From contig JACRDG010000020.1 of assembly GCA_016218715.1 (NCBI GenBank), forward strand, positions 1 through 64,000: a stretch of 64,000 bases of DNA, written 5' to 3'. Positions 26,986-36,449 of this stretch are shown here, piece by piece (within the stretch, counting starts at the first letter, position 1; each line of letters opens with the position of its first letter). The notes under the pieces are model-generated. The model was not told the origin of the DNA. It did no database searches and worked only from the letters and a program-made list of their open reading frames with translations. Both the position numbers and the translations under genes were made by a program. The stretch is from Desulfomonile tiedjei (GTDB lineage Bacteria; Desulfobacterota; Desulfomonilia; Desulfomonilales; Desulfomonilaceae).

Positions 26986-27813
26986 TCAAATGACAGGGCC
27001 GGTCGCAGGAATGCCGACCACAGACATTTTCGCGCCGTTGGCTTTGCGGAGCATTTCCTCGGAATTGGTGATCAAGGTCCTCCCTGCTTCAATGGCCAGG
27101 ACGCGTGCCTGGGCTGCGATCATGCTGTCGATGGTGGACGGGCCTACACCGGGAACATCGAACCGCATGTCCTGGCCCGGTTTGGCCATCTTGACCACCA
27201 CGGTGTCGTGGATATCCATCTCTCCCGCACGTCGGATAGCTCTGTCGGTCCCTTCGATGGCTTCCACGACGACGACCGCGGCATTGCGGACAACGACGGT
27301 TTGCCCGATATCCAGGGCTCCGATCCCTAAAGCCATAGTGCGTCCGAACGCGATGTCCTTCCACTGACGCTTGTTTGGTGTCTTGCGCGTCAGCACCCCC
27401 GCCGGGGCCATAAGTTTTCCCGCCCACATGGTGATCTCGTCAACGACAATGCCAACCTTCAGAAGCTCGGCTGCTATGGCTGCCAGGATGGTGTCGTCTC
27501 GCCAGTCTTCGAGGGCCAGGACCAGTCTAAGCGCTCGGCGGTCCGGCCTGATGCTCCACAGGCGCATCAAGTTGGCTTTCTCGATCTTGCCGGCCATCAC
27601 CACGCGGGTGATGCCACGTGATTGGAATGCCGAAATAGCCTTTTGGATCTGACCGAGCCTCAGCCAAACCAGCTCGTTGACGCGTGAGTCGAGGTTCGGA
27701 TCGGTAAAACCCGGGAATCCGAGGGCAACCACTTCATGACCTTTGCTCGATGCCTCATCGGCCACCAGAAGGGGCAGCTCGCCGGACCCGGCTATGAGAC
27801 CCAATCGTTCCAC
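26986..27813 (-). CDS. lpxI: UDP-2,3-diacylglucosamine pyrophosphatase LpxI
   Basis: 275 residues, the usual length of LpxI (DUF1009). It hydrolyses UDP-2,3-diacylglucosamine to lipid X, replacing the unrelated LpxH of enterobacteria. Marks are the N-terminal LGLIAGSGELPLLVADEA, the KIEKANLMRLWSIRPDRRAL stretch, and the C-terminal FDVPGVGPSTIDSM and TLITNSEEM motifs, the last near catalytic Asp/Thr positions. The start is GTG at 27813, two bases after the lpxA stop. lpxA-lpxI adjacency is typical outside gamma-proteobacteria. Confidence 0.95.
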   Translation of the reverse strand: MERLGLIAGSGELPLLVADEASSKGHEVVALGFPGFTDPNLDSRVNELVWLRLGQIQKAISAFQSRGITRVVMAGKIEKANLMRLWSIRPDRRALRLVLALEDWRDDTILAAIAAELLKVGIVVDEITMWAGKLMAPAGVLTRKTPNKRQWKDIAFGRTMALGIGALDIGQTVVVRNAAVVVVEAIEGTDRAIRRAGEMDIHDTVVVKMAKPGQDMRFDVPGVGPSTIDSMIAAQARVLAIEAGRTLITNSEEMLRKANGAKMSVVGIPATGPVI

Positions 27814-27815
27814 AG

Positions 27816-28619
27816 CTATGAGACCTTGAATGCGTGCCTGCTCAAAGATACTCTGGCCATCCCACGCCGGGACGTCACCAGGAACTCTGCAAACTTGAGG
27901 GCTTCGGGGGTATCCGCCATCTCCTGGCGAATCCTCGCTGCCGCGTCTTCCATCCTGAGGTGCGACCGGAAGGCGAGCTTAAACGCTCTTTTGAGTTGGA
28001 GGATCGTCTCGCGCGAAAACCCGTTTCGTCTCAAACCCACCTCATTGAGACCGTACACGTAGATCCGAGCCCCCGAAGCAAGGGTGTAGGGAGGGACGTC
28101 CTTGGCTACCCCGGAAACCCCGCCCACCAGAGCATAGTCGCCGACTCTCACAAACTGGTGTACCGCTACGATCCCGCCAAGGATCGCGCGGGTACCGATT
28201 TCGATATGGCCGCCCAAGTGGGCTGAATTGGCCATGATCACCCCCGGTCCGAGGATGCAGTCGTGCGCGACGTGGCAGTAAGCCATCAGGTAGGAATCAT
28301 CCCCGATTACCGTCATCCCCTTACCGCGCACCGTTCCTCGATGGACGGTGACGTACTCCCGAATCGCCACGCGAGCGCCGATTTCCACTCTAGTGGGTTC
28401 GCCCCGGTAGGACAAATCTTGCGGCGGCCCTCCGATACAGGCAAACTGACCAATTCGAGTTTCCGGGCCGATCGTGGTCTCCCCCTCGATGTGAACATGC
28501 CCGGCGATCATGCACCCGTCGCCGATGGTGACTCCGGCTTCTACTACCGTGTACGGGCCGATGGAGACGTCACTGCCAATGGTGGCCCGTGGATGGACAA
28601 GTGCGGTTGGATGGATCAT
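27816..28619 (-). CDS. lpxA: UDP-N-acetylglucosamine O-acyltransferase LpxA
   Basis: 267 residues, first committed step of lipid A synthesis in the cytoplasm. The left-handed beta helix shows as hexapeptide repeats (IGPYTVVEAGVTIGDGCMIAGHV in parts). The catalytic His lies in AYCHVAHDCILG. The C-terminal helical domain (GFSRETILQLKRAFKLAFRS) is present. Its ATG overlaps the lpxD stop by four bases (ATGA), showing translational coupling. fabZ, often found between lpxD and lpxA, is absent. Confidence 0.97.
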   Translation of the reverse strand: MIHPTALVHPRATIGSDVSIGPYTVVEAGVTIGDGCMIAGHVHIEGETTIGPETRIGQFACIGGPPQDLSYRGEPTRVEIGARVAIREYVTVHRGTVRGKGMTVIGDDSYLMAYCHVAHDCILGPGVIMANSAHLGGHIEIGTRAILGGIVAVHQFVRVGDYALVGGVSGVAKDVPPYTLASGARIYVYGLNEVGLRRNGFSRETILQLKRAFKLAFRSHLRMEDAAARIRQEMADTPEALKFAEFLVTSRRGMARVSLSRHAFKVS

Positions 28620-29659
28620 TCCTTTTCCTTGCCTTGGGACTTCAGCATACGTTCAAGCTTTCGGATCCTGTCCAGAAGCTCAGGCAGCCGCTTGTACGCA
28701 CTCTGGACACGCAGGAAGTGCTGGTGGGGCATCGCAGGGATGCCTGAAACCGCGGAGTGGTCCGGCACGTTTCGGTAAATCCCGGCCTTCGTGGCGAGCA
28801 TGGCACCATGCCCCACTGTCACGTGGTCTTTGATGCCAGTTTGTCCGCCAACCATGCAAAATTCACCGAGCGTCGAACTGCCCGCTATGCCCGATTGGGC
28901 CGCCATCACCGTCCCGGAACCGATCGTCACGTTATGAGCTATCTGGACGAGATTGTCGATCTTGGCCCCCTTGCCGACGGTCGTGACTCCAGCCAGAGCC
29001 CGGTCCACCGCGCACAAAGCGCCGATCTCGACGTCATCGCCGATCTCCACGGTTCCGCTGTGATATTTCTTAACGGCCACGGGCATACCGCGCTCGTCCA
29101 CATCTCTCGCGAATCCAAAGCCGTCGGCGCCTATCACGGTACCGGAATGGACGATCACGCGATCCCCTATCGTCACGCGAGGATAAATCGTGACGTGCGG
29201 AAGGATGCGGGTATTTTTCCCGATTCGGACGTCCTCTCCAATAACCGAATGAGCCCCGATCACCGAGCCGTCGCCGATCGACGCGCCTCTGTCCACTACC
29301 GCGAACGGTCCCACCGAGACCCCTTGGCCTATGACCGCTTCAGGGTGGACTTCGGCTCGGGGAGAAATCCCGGGTGGGGCGTCGGGGTGGGGGTAATAGA
29401 GCGCCGTCAACCTGGCAAAGGCTGCTTCAGGGTTATTCGACCGTATGTGGGGGAGTCCACCGGGATCGAGGTCGGGCAGGATTATCACCGCGGCCGCTGC
29501 ACCCTCCCGGAGTTTGGCCACAAAGGGCGCTGCGGCAACGTATGTGATGTCCTGTGCACCGGCGAACTCGACAGGTCTCGCTCCCGCGATCGAAGGCCCA
29601 GGCCTTTCCGAGGGCTCTGCGCCAAGATGCCGCGCCAGTTCTTCCAGCGTAAGGATCAT
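28616..29659 (-). CDS. lpxD: UDP-3-O-acylglucosamine N-acyltransferase LpxD
   Basis: 347 residues. It adds the N-linked acyl chain to UDP-3-O-acyl-glucosamine. The N-terminal uridine-binding domain (about 1-100) is followed by hexapeptide repeats and the catalytic His motif LVQIAHNVTIGSG. The C-terminal helix (RLPELLDRIRKLERMLKSQ) is as expected. It follows ompH by 21 bp and overlaps lpxA by four bases. Confidence 0.97.
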   Translation of the reverse strand: MILTLEELARHLGAEPSERPGPSIAGARPVEFAGAQDITYVAAAPFVAKLREGAAAAVIILPDLDPGGLPHIRSNNPEAAFARLTALYYPHPDAPPGISPRAEVHPEAVIGQGVSVGPFAVVDRGASIGDGSVIGAHSVIGEDVRIGKNTRILPHVTIYPRVTIGDRVIVHSGTVIGADGFGFARDVDERGMPVAVKKYHSGTVEIGDDVEIGALCAVDRALAGVTTVGKGAKIDNLVQIAHNVTIGSGTVMAAQSGIAGSSTLGEFCMVGGQTGIKDHVTVGHGAMLATKAGIYRNVPDHSAVSGIPAMPHQHFLRVQSAYKRLPELLDRIRKLERMLKSQGKEKE

Positions 29660-29680
29660 AGACTCTCGGGTCCTTTGGGA

Positions 29681-30271
29681 CTATCTCTTGGCCGGGCCCG
29701 CCGGACCAGGCTTAGCGGGAGGTGCAGGCTTCGGCTTCGCCGCACCAGCGGACGCCGCGCCAGCGTCGTAAAGCTTGATCACGTCATCGGTAACGTCCAT
29801 GGCGTCATCTGCGGCAAAGAGGGCCATCGAGTTGAGAACCAGGGACAACTTCTTCTGAGCCCGTATCTCTTTTACAATGTTGACAAGGTCTTTCTTGAAG
29901 ACCTCGTCGAGATCGCGCTGCTCGGTCTGCAGTTGGCTCTGGGCTTCCTTCTCCGCCATCTTGTATTCCATCTCTTTGAGGCCCAATTCTTTTATCTTGG
30001 CATTCCTGGTCTCTTCCTTAAGCATAGGACCCTGTTTCTGGAGCTGTTCCTGGAGGTCCTGCAGCTCCTTTCTCTTGTTTTCCAGGCCCCTCTGCTTCTC
30101 TTCGACCCACTTGGACAGTTTGGCCTGTTGCGCCTGAGCCCTAGAAGATTTGGACACCAGCTTCTGGAGATCGACGAAGCCGATCTTCAGATCCTGGGCC
30201 CAACCGGTCGTCCCAAAGACGAAGAGCACTCCGACGGCTATACACGCCACAACCAGCTTTTTCCTCATCAT
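29681..30271 (-). CDS. ompH: OmpH/Skp family periplasmic chaperone
   Basis: 196 residues; AAAGGAG precedes the double ATG at 30271. A signal peptide covers residues 1-25 (VGVLFVFGTTGWAQ). The mature protein starts DLKIGFVDLQKLVSKS, the Skp motif, then a long charged coiled coil (about 45-125) forms the tentacle arms that hold unfolded outer-membrane proteins. The C-terminus ends in an Ala/Pro/Lys-rich tail (AAKPKPAPPAKPGPAG), longer than in E. coli Skp. It sits between bamA and lpxD, the usual place. Confidence 0.92.
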   Translation of the reverse strand: MMRKKLVVACIAVGVLFVFGTTGWAQDLKIGFVDLQKLVSKSSRAQAQQAKLSKWVEEKQRGLENKRKELQDLQEQLQKQGPMLKEETRNAKIKELGLKEMEYKMAEKEAQSQLQTEQRDLDEVFKKDLVNIVKEIRAQKKLSLVLNSMALFAADDAMDVTDDVIKLYDAGAASAGAAKPKPAPPAKPGPAGPAKR

Positions 30272-30339
30272 TCCACTCCTTTGTCATTTTACTCGGCTTT
30301 CGCTCGAGGTCTCTCATAATCAGAAAACTCGGGAAACTC

Positions 30340-33024
30340 TCAAAAGAGCTGTCCCATCGACATGCCGAAGGCACCCCGTTCCTCTCCTGGTAGAGGCTGC
30401 ACCTTCCATCCGTATTCGAGACGGAGCGGCCCCATCGGGGAGATCCAGCGGACGCCGGCTCCCACGCCGCCCTTGATGTCCGTCAAGAACGGGCTCTTGG
30501 ATGCGTTCCACGCATTGCCTGCATCGCCGAATACGACACCGTTCATCTTCAATTTCTCGCTGAGGCCAAAGGGGAGATGGAACATGCATTCGACACTCCC
30601 GATGAGGGATCTGTCGCCTCCCATGATGTTGCCGTATCGATCTCTGGGCCCTATGTCGCCGTACTGGTAACCTCTGATCGTCCCCATCCCGCCCAACAAT
30701 ATCCGGCGGTCGAACGGTATGGGATCGCTCCCGACCTCTTGAAGCATCGCTGCCTGGGTTCTGAGTTTCACCACTAGCCCGGGGACGATTGGGAGTGCCT
30801 GATAGTAGATCCCTTCCGCAGAGTATCGGTTGTAGGATACGTCTGCTCCCAAACCGGCAAAGCGGCCGGACAGCGTTATGCGGCTGCCGCCGCTCGGCAG
30901 AAAGCTGCTGTTCCGGGTGTCCTTCGCCAGGTTGACGCTAAGAGAGTTCTCGGCAAAACTCATGAACTTCTGGGCAGTTGCACCGTAACTCTGGTAATAC
31001 TCCGCAACCGACCTCCCGAACGGCCGCGCGAATCCACTATATCGGGTGGACTGGCGTGAAAACGATCCCGAGACTCCCCATCCCCAGTAGAGCGGGTACC
31101 CCAAGGAGGCGCTGAAACCTTCTCCCTCTCTGAGGTAGTGCGTTTCTTTTTGAATCGCCTTGGTACCCTGGAGGCTGGCCGTTAACGGGATGTCAAATAG
31201 CCACGGGTAGGTCAACGAACCCTCGTAGTTGGTCGTGCGTCCCGAAATGTTGGACTTCACATTGGCCAGGATGCCCAATCCGAACAGATTCATCTCCTTG
31301 ATGTTCACGTTGCCCATGGCGCCTTCTTGCGAGGAAAACCCCAGTCCCGCAACGACCGAGCCCGTCTTCTTCTCCATGACCTCCACGGTAAGATTCATCA
31401 GATCCGGACGAGAACTGGGAGCGGTCTTGAGCCGAACCGCTTCGAAAAACTCCATGCTTTCCAGCGACTTCTTGGTCGCGTCAAGCTTGTCTGCGTTGTA
31501 CAGCTCGCCTTCTCCCATGACCACATTCCTGCGGATCACCTTATCGCGCGTGCGCTGGTTGCCGACGATCTCCACGCGGTCGACGTGGACGCGCTCTCCC
31601 TTACTGATCTTGTACGCCACATCGACAAAGTGATGCTGATCGTTGATAAGCGGCTTAAACTCAACGTCCGCGTAGGCATACCCAAGGTTGTTGTAGAGTT
31701 TGGTCAATTCCTTGATATCTTCCATGGCAAGATCGCGATTGAACCAGGTTCGCGGCTTGAGCTTAAGTACTTCCTGGAGCTTGTCCTGCGGTACGACCAG
31801 GTCCCCCTCCACACTGACCTTGCGCACCTGGAACCGTTGGCCTTCGCGGATGGGATAGGTTACCTTCACGTGATCTTTCTCGAGATCGATCTTTGGTGGG
31901 GCGACTTGAGCCTGAATGAACCCCTCCGCCATGTACTTACGGAGAAGAAGCATCCGCGACTGCTCCAGTTTCTCGCTGGTGAACGACCCCGATTCGTCGA
32001 TAAACCACAACCAACCCTTTGGTTTTACAAGCAGAACGCTCTGCAATTCCTTATCGGAAATCTTGTCCCTGCCATCCAGGACAACTTCCGTCAGGTAATT
32101 CTTTGGGCCCTCTTCGATCTTGAACTGGAGCGTAGCCTCATTGCGAGACAGTTCCTTGAGCTCGTAATCTATCTTGGGCTGGTAATACCCTTGTTTTTCG
32201 TAAAGCTTCTTGAGGATGTTGATGTCCTCATGGATCTTTTCCGTACTGGCCACCGCATAGGACTTGGTCGTGATGGCGTCCAAAATCTGGTTATTTGTCA
32301 GAACCTTGTTGCCGGTTATTTCTATCGATTTGATCGAGGGGCGCTCTTTCAAGATGATATGCAAATCGATTTCGCCGCTAGGCGTCTGATCGGCTTTGAC
32401 CTGCACGTCCTCGAAATAACCCATGGCGTAGAGATGTTTGATTTCGTCGCCCAAGATGGATTTGTAAAAAGGCTTCCCAGGCCTTACCGTTAGCTTGTTG
32501 AGAATGGCGTCCTTTTGAATCCTGTGATTCCCCTCCAGCTTTATGTCCCGTATCAAGGGCCTCTTGAACACCACCGTGCCGAGTTCCAGAGCCAAGTCCT
32601 TCAACCGTAGGTTAAGGTCGGCCCTGTCCTTGCCTTCTACCGAGAACTGACGCGGCTTTTCGCGCTCGTTCTTGCCTGAGACGGAAACCGAGAGGGACAG
32701 CCCGTCCTCCAGTTTCGAGACCGTTCCCCAGACCACGGCGTCAAAATTGTTCCGAGCCGCAATACGCGCCATTCTGAGAGCATCTATTCTGCTCCCTTCA
32801 GTTATATCGGCAAGACCTCCCGTACTGGGGATAATCTCCAGATCGCCCTCTTTGGCGAGCTCGCCACCCAGCAGGCCTGCCAGTTCTCTCCCATACGTGT
32901 CCTGAACGCGAAGGCCAGACACCTGGAAGGGGAACACCATCACCTTCTTGAGTTTGGACTCCTGGCCGAACAACAGCACCGGGAGCACCAGAAAGATCGC
33001 TGTCAAACCGAGAAGCCTTTTCAT
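30340..33024 (-). CDS. bamA: Outer membrane protein assembly factor BamA with an extra N-terminal domain
   Basis: 894 residues, about 90 more than E. coli BamA. After the signal peptide (1-20) residues about 24-155 form a domain not present in the E. coli protein (KKVMVFPFQVSGLRVQDTYG, ... FDAVVWGTVSKLEDGLSLSV) that resembles TolB N-terminal/FlgO-like folds. Five POTRA domains follow (about 160-560), then the 16-strand beta barrel with the conserved loop motif in RRILLGGMGTIRGY and the C-terminal signal ending SMGQLF. It inserts outer-membrane proteins. Its ATG overlaps the lolD stop by four bases. Confidence 0.95.
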   Translation of the reverse strand: MKRLLGLTAIFLVLPVLLFGQESKLKKVMVFPFQVSGLRVQDTYGRELAGLLGGELAKEGDLEIIPSTGGLADITEGSRIDALRMARIAARNNFDAVVWGTVSKLEDGLSLSVSVSGKNEREKPRQFSVEGKDRADLNLRLKDLALELGTVVFKRPLIRDIKLEGNHRIQKDAILNKLTVRPGKPFYKSILGDEIKHLYAMGYFEDVQVKADQTPSGEIDLHIILKERPSIKSIEITGNKVLTNNQILDAITTKSYAVASTEKIHEDINILKKLYEKQGYYQPKIDYELKELSRNEATLQFKIEEGPKNYLTEVVLDGRDKISDKELQSVLLVKPKGWLWFIDESGSFTSEKLEQSRMLLLRKYMAEGFIQAQVAPPKIDLEKDHVKVTYPIREGQRFQVRKVSVEGDLVVPQDKLQEVLKLKPRTWFNRDLAMEDIKELTKLYNNLGYAYADVEFKPLINDQHHFVDVAYKISKGERVHVDRVEIVGNQRTRDKVIRRNVVMGEGELYNADKLDATKKSLESMEFFEAVRLKTAPSSRPDLMNLTVEVMEKKTGSVVAGLGFSSQEGAMGNVNIKEMNLFGLGILANVKSNISGRTTNYEGSLTYPWLFDIPLTASLQGTKAIQKETHYLREGEGFSASLGYPLYWGWGVSGSFSRQSTRYSGFARPFGRSVAEYYQSYGATAQKFMSFAENSLSVNLAKDTRNSSFLPSGGSRITLSGRFAGLGADVSYNRYSAEGIYYQALPIVPGLVVKLRTQAAMLQEVGSDPIPFDRRILLGGMGTIRGYQYGDIGPRDRYGNIMGGDRSLIGSVECMFHLPFGLSEKLKMNGVVFGDAGNAWNASKSPFLTDIKGGVGAGVRWISPMGPLRLEYGWKVQPLPGEERGAFGMSMGQLF

Positions 33025-33707
33025 TCCAGTTCCTCGAGTTTTCCTTCGATCAGTCCGACTCGCCTGTCCATTGATTTCGCTAGCGCCTCTTTGTGCGTGA
33101 CGACCACCATGGTTGTGCGTCGGGAGACGTTAAGATCCTTCAGGAGATGCTCGATCTCCGCGCCGGTATTGGGATCGAGATTTCCCGTCGGCTCATCCGC
33201 GAGGAGGATGTCCGGATCCATAATGAGGGCTCGCGCGATGGCGACTCTCTGTTGTTCGCCACCAGACAGTTCTCCGGGCCGATGCGTGGCTCGGTCGGCC
33301 AGACCGACCTCGGCCAGAAGCTTCATGGCCTTCTTCCTCAGGGCGCGTTCTGGTTCACCCGCGATAAGACCAGGCATCATAACGTTTTCCAAAGCCGAAA
33401 ACTCCGGGAGGAGCTGAAAGAACTGGAAGACGAAGCCGATGCGACGATTCCTGATCCGAGCCCTATCGGTGTCGCTCAGCGTCATCACGTCCATCCCGTC
33501 CAGCATGAGCTCGCCGCGTCCCGGCCGATCGAGGAGACCTATCAGGTGCAACAAGGTGCTCTTGCCTACTCCCGAGGGACCGGTCACAGCGACCCCTTCG
33601 CCGCTGTGGACGGTGAGATTCACCCCTTTCAAAACCTGGACGTCCCGGATTCCGTTCGAGTAGCTTTTCCAGAGGTCTGTTACTTGATACAGCACCGGCT
33701 CACTCAT
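33021..33707 (-). CDS. lolD: Lipoprotein-releasing ABC transporter ATPase LolD
   Basis: 228 residues. The ATPase of the LolCDE complex that extracts lipoproteins from the inner membrane. Walker A GPSGVGKST, signature LSGGEQQRVAIARAL and Walker B LLADEPTGNLD are intact, and the RNRRIGFVFQFFQLLPEFSALENV region is typical of LolD/MacB-type ATPases. It overlaps the lolC stop by eight bases and bamA by four. Confidence 0.94.
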   Translation of the reverse strand: MSEPVLYQVTDLWKSYSNGIRDVQVLKGVNLTVHSGEGVAVTGPSGVGKSTLLHLIGLLDRPGRGELMLDGMDVMTLSDTDRARIRNRRIGFVFQFFQLLPEFSALENVMMPGLIAGEPERALRKKAMKLLAEVGLADRATHRPGELSGGEQQRVAIARALIMDPDILLADEPTGNLDPNTGAEIEHLLKDLNVSRRTTMVVVTHKEALAKSMDRRVGLIEGKLEELE

Positions 33708-34935
33708 AACGGAGCGCCTCCACAGGTTCCAGGCGGGCTGCTCGCAAGGAAGGGTAAATGGTCGCGAGGAAGCAGATCGTGAGGGCCACCGCGCAAATGG
33801 TCACAACATCCCACGCCGATATCGCGACGGGCAAGGTGGAAATTGTGTAGATATCCGGCGGCAGTTCAACGATCGGATACCGTGCCAGCAAGGTTCCACC
33901 TACAAGGCCGGCAATAGCTCCCAGAAAGGTACCGACGACGCCGACGACCATGCCTTGCACGACGAAAATCCGCATGATCCGGTCCGACGTGGCACCCAAA
34001 GCCTTTAACACGGCGATATCTCGACTCTTTTCCATTACCAACATGATCAGCGAAATCACGATGTTGAACGCAGCGACCAGAACGATGAAGGTCAGGATGA
34101 TGAACATCGCGATCTTTTCCAATTTCAGGGCGCTGAACAGATTCCTGTACATGTCCTGCCAGGTTCGGGTCCAGAAGTTGGTGCCGAGGGACGCTTCAAT
34201 TCTCTTGCCCAGCTTGGGTGCGATGTATATGTCGCTCAGGGCCACTTCGATCCCCGTGACCCCGTCACTCATCTCGAAGAAAGCTTGGGCCTGAGGAAGC
34301 CCCATATAAACAAGGTTCGCATCGAACTCGAACATCCCCGACTTGAAAATCCCCGCCACCCGGAAATTCTGCACTTTCGGTATGGCCCCGATGGGAGTCC
34401 TCTTGCCCTGGGGGGAGATGAGTTGGACCACATCCCCGACCCGCAGTGAGTTGGAGACCGCCAGTTCTTTGCCGATGATGATCGCGTCCTGCCCATCCGA
34501 GGTCATGGCCAGATCCGCCAGGGTCCCTTCCAGCAAGTACCGTGGTAGGGAGATCACGGTACCGGCTGACCCAGGGTCTACCCCGCGCACTACAACGCCG
34601 CGCACCTTTCCGCGAGTGGAAAGCATCGCTTGCCCGTATACGTAGGGGGTGGTGGCCCGGACTCCGTCGAACACTCGTATTTGCTCCATCAACTTCTCCC
34701 ATCCCGAGACGGACCTGCCGGAATGGCTCAACACCACGAGATGGGAAACCGTGCCCAAGATCTTTTCCTTCAGATCTCTCTCAAATCCGTTCATGACGCC
34801 CAGCACGATGATCAAGGTCATCACCCCGAGCATCACTCCGAAGACGCTGAAGGCGCTGATGACTGAGATGAATGCCTGCTTGCGCTTGGCCTTCAGGTAG
34901 CGAAGGCCGACGACGATCTCAAAGGGTACGTTCAT
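33700..34935 (-). CDS. lolC: Lipoprotein-releasing ABC transporter permease LolC/LolE
   Basis: 411 residues with the LolC/E layout: one N-terminal helix (SVISAFSVFGVMLGVMTLIIVLGVMNGFE, in parts), a large periplasmic domain (about 50-270), then three C-terminal helices. The hook-region context NPFER of E. coli is less evident. A single LolC/E gene implies a homodimeric (LolF-like) complex with LolD. The ATG overlaps the lysS stop (ATGA), linking lipoprotein sorting to the lysS-led operon. Confidence 0.93.
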   Translation of the reverse strand: MNVPFEIVVGLRYLKAKRKQAFISVISAFSVFGVMLGVMTLIIVLGVMNGFERDLKEKILGTVSHLVVLSHSGRSVSGWEKLMEQIRVFDGVRATTPYVYGQAMLSTRGKVRGVVVRGVDPGSAGTVISLPRYLLEGTLADLAMTSDGQDAIIIGKELAVSNSLRVGDVVQLISPQGKRTPIGAIPKVQNFRVAGIFKSGMFEFDANLVYMGLPQAQAFFEMSDGVTGIEVALSDIYIAPKLGKRIEASLGTNFWTRTWQDMYRNLFSALKLEKIAMFIILTFIVLVAAFNIVISLIMLVMEKSRDIAVLKALGATSDRIMRIFVVQGMVVGVVGTFLGAIAGLVGGTLLARYPIVELPPDIYTISTLPVAISAWDVVTICAVALTICFLATIYPSLRAARLEPVEALRYE

Positions 34936-36449
34936 CCGATCCCTTTTTCGGGCCTCATGTGCGGAAAGAGAATGACGTCTCGAATCGAGGGGGAGTTCGT
35001 CAGCAACATGACGAGCCTGTCGATTCCAATCCCTTCACCTGCGGCTGGAGGCATCCCGTATTCGAGCGCCCTCAAGAAATCCTCGTCGAGGAAATGCGCC
35101 TCCTCATCACCCGCTGCCCGGGCCTCGGCCTGCTCCTCGAAGCGGATCCGCTGGTCCAACGGATCGGTGAGTTCCGTGAAAGCGTTGGCCGTCTCTCTGC
35201 CGCAAATGTAGAGTTCAAACCGGTCGGTCACGGTTGGATCCTCGTCGTTTCGCCGAGCCAAGGGTGAGACTTCGACCGGATACTTGATGACAAACGTCGG
35301 TCCCCAGAGCTTCTTCTCCACGAATTCGTCGAATAGCCCCATCCGCAGACGGCCTGGCGAATCATCCGGCCGCACATCCAGACCGCTCTCCACGGCCTTG
35401 ATGAACAGTGCGTTGCGGTCGTCGAGCTGCTCTTCGGTGAGCCCGGAATGCTTAATCAGCGCTTCTCTGACCGTCAGCCGCGGCCAAGGCGGAGTGAGGT
35501 TCACTTCATGATCCCCATAGACGAACTTGTAGCTCCCGGTTACATGCTTGGCGAGGCCGGAGAGCATCTCTTCGGTCAGGATCATGAGATCCTCGAATGT
35601 GGCAAAGGCCTGATAAAACTCCAACATGGTGAACTCGGGGTTATGCTGCGTCGAGATCCCTTCGTTCCGGAAGTTGCGATTGATTTCGAAAACCCGATGG
35701 AAGCCCCCGACGAGCAGGCGTTTGAGATAGAGTTCCGGTGCAATTCTCAAATAGAGCTTGCGGTTCAATGCATGGTGAAACGTCTCGAACGGAGCGGCCG
35801 TTGCGCCACCGGGGACGGCCTGCATCATGGGAGTCTCGACTTCGAGGAATTCGCGGCAGGCCAGGAAATCTCTGAGATAAGAAACGATCTTGGTTCTTGC
35901 CAGCGCAGTTTCCCGCGCCGACGGATTAACCATAAGATCCAGATATCGCTGACGGTAACGCGTCTCGATGTCGGAAAGACCGTGCCACTTCTCAGGCAGC
36001 GGTCTGAACGCCTTGGTCAACAGTCTGAACTCTTCGACCAAAATACTGAGCTCGCCGGTGCGGGTCCGGAACGGACGTCCAGTACCTCCTATGATATCAC
36101 CCACATCCAGTTTTTTTATTAAGTTGTACTTGTCAACTCCCAACCCATCCCTGCTCAGGTAGAGTTGAAAATCGCCGGTCCCGTCTCTCACTTTGAGAAA
36201 CGACGCCTTGCCCAGAATCCGCATGGCCATGATCCGACCGGCCATGCTCACCGGGGGCTCTGATCCGTCAAAGACAGCATCGGCAAAACGGTGATGAAGG
36301 GCGGCGGCCGTCAGGTCGGGAGTGAATCCCGTGGCAAACGGCGGAATGCCCATTCGTTCCAGTTCTTGCGCCTTGGTAAGACGCACCTCGGTAAGGCTTG
36401 ACGCCTGAGCCTTTTTCGTCTTTGGAGAAGGATCTTGCAAGGTGTACAC
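34932..36449 (-). CDS. lysS: Lysyl-tRNA synthetase, class II
   Basis: 505 residues. The anticodon-binding OB domain occupies about 60-160 and the class II catalytic domain the rest. Motif 1 region YRQRYLDLMVNPSARE, motif 2 FRNEGISTQHNPEFTMLEFYQA (in parts) and motif 3 GEGIGIDRLVML are intact. The start is uncertain: the frame begins at GTG 36449, where AGGAG is only one base away; the conserved part begins near SSLTEVRLTKAQELERMG. lysS ahead of lolC-lolD is a common arrangement in deltaproteobacteria. It heads the envelope operon. Confidence 0.95.
   Translation of the reverse strand: MYTLQDPSPKTKKAQASSLTEVRLTKAQELERMGIPPFATGFTPDLTAAALHHRFADAVFDGSEPPVSMAGRIMAMRILGKASFLKVRDGTGDFQLYLSRDGLGVDKYNLIKKLDVGDIIGGTGRPFRTRTGELSILVEEFRLLTKAFRPLPEKWHGLSDIETRYRQRYLDLMVNPSARETALARTKIVSYLRDFLACREFLEVETPMMQAVPGGATAAPFETFHHALNRKLYLRIAPELYLKRLLVGGFHRVFEINRNFRNEGISTQHNPEFTMLEFYQAFATFEDLMILTEEMLSGLAKHVTGSYKFVYGDHEVNLTPPWPRLTVREALIKHSGLTEEQLDDRNALFIKAVESGLDVRPDDSPGRLRMGLFDEFVEKKLWGPTFVIKYPVEVSPLARRNDEDPTVTDRFELYICGRETANAFTELTDPLDQRIRFEEQAEARAAGDEEAHFLDEDFLRALEYGMPPAAGEGIGIDRLVMLLTNSPSIRDVILFPHMRPEKGIG

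Noticed and set aside
28757-30319. Plus-strand frame of 520 codons across lpxD and ompH
   Set aside because: Antisense shadow spanning two well-supported minus-strand genes and their gap.
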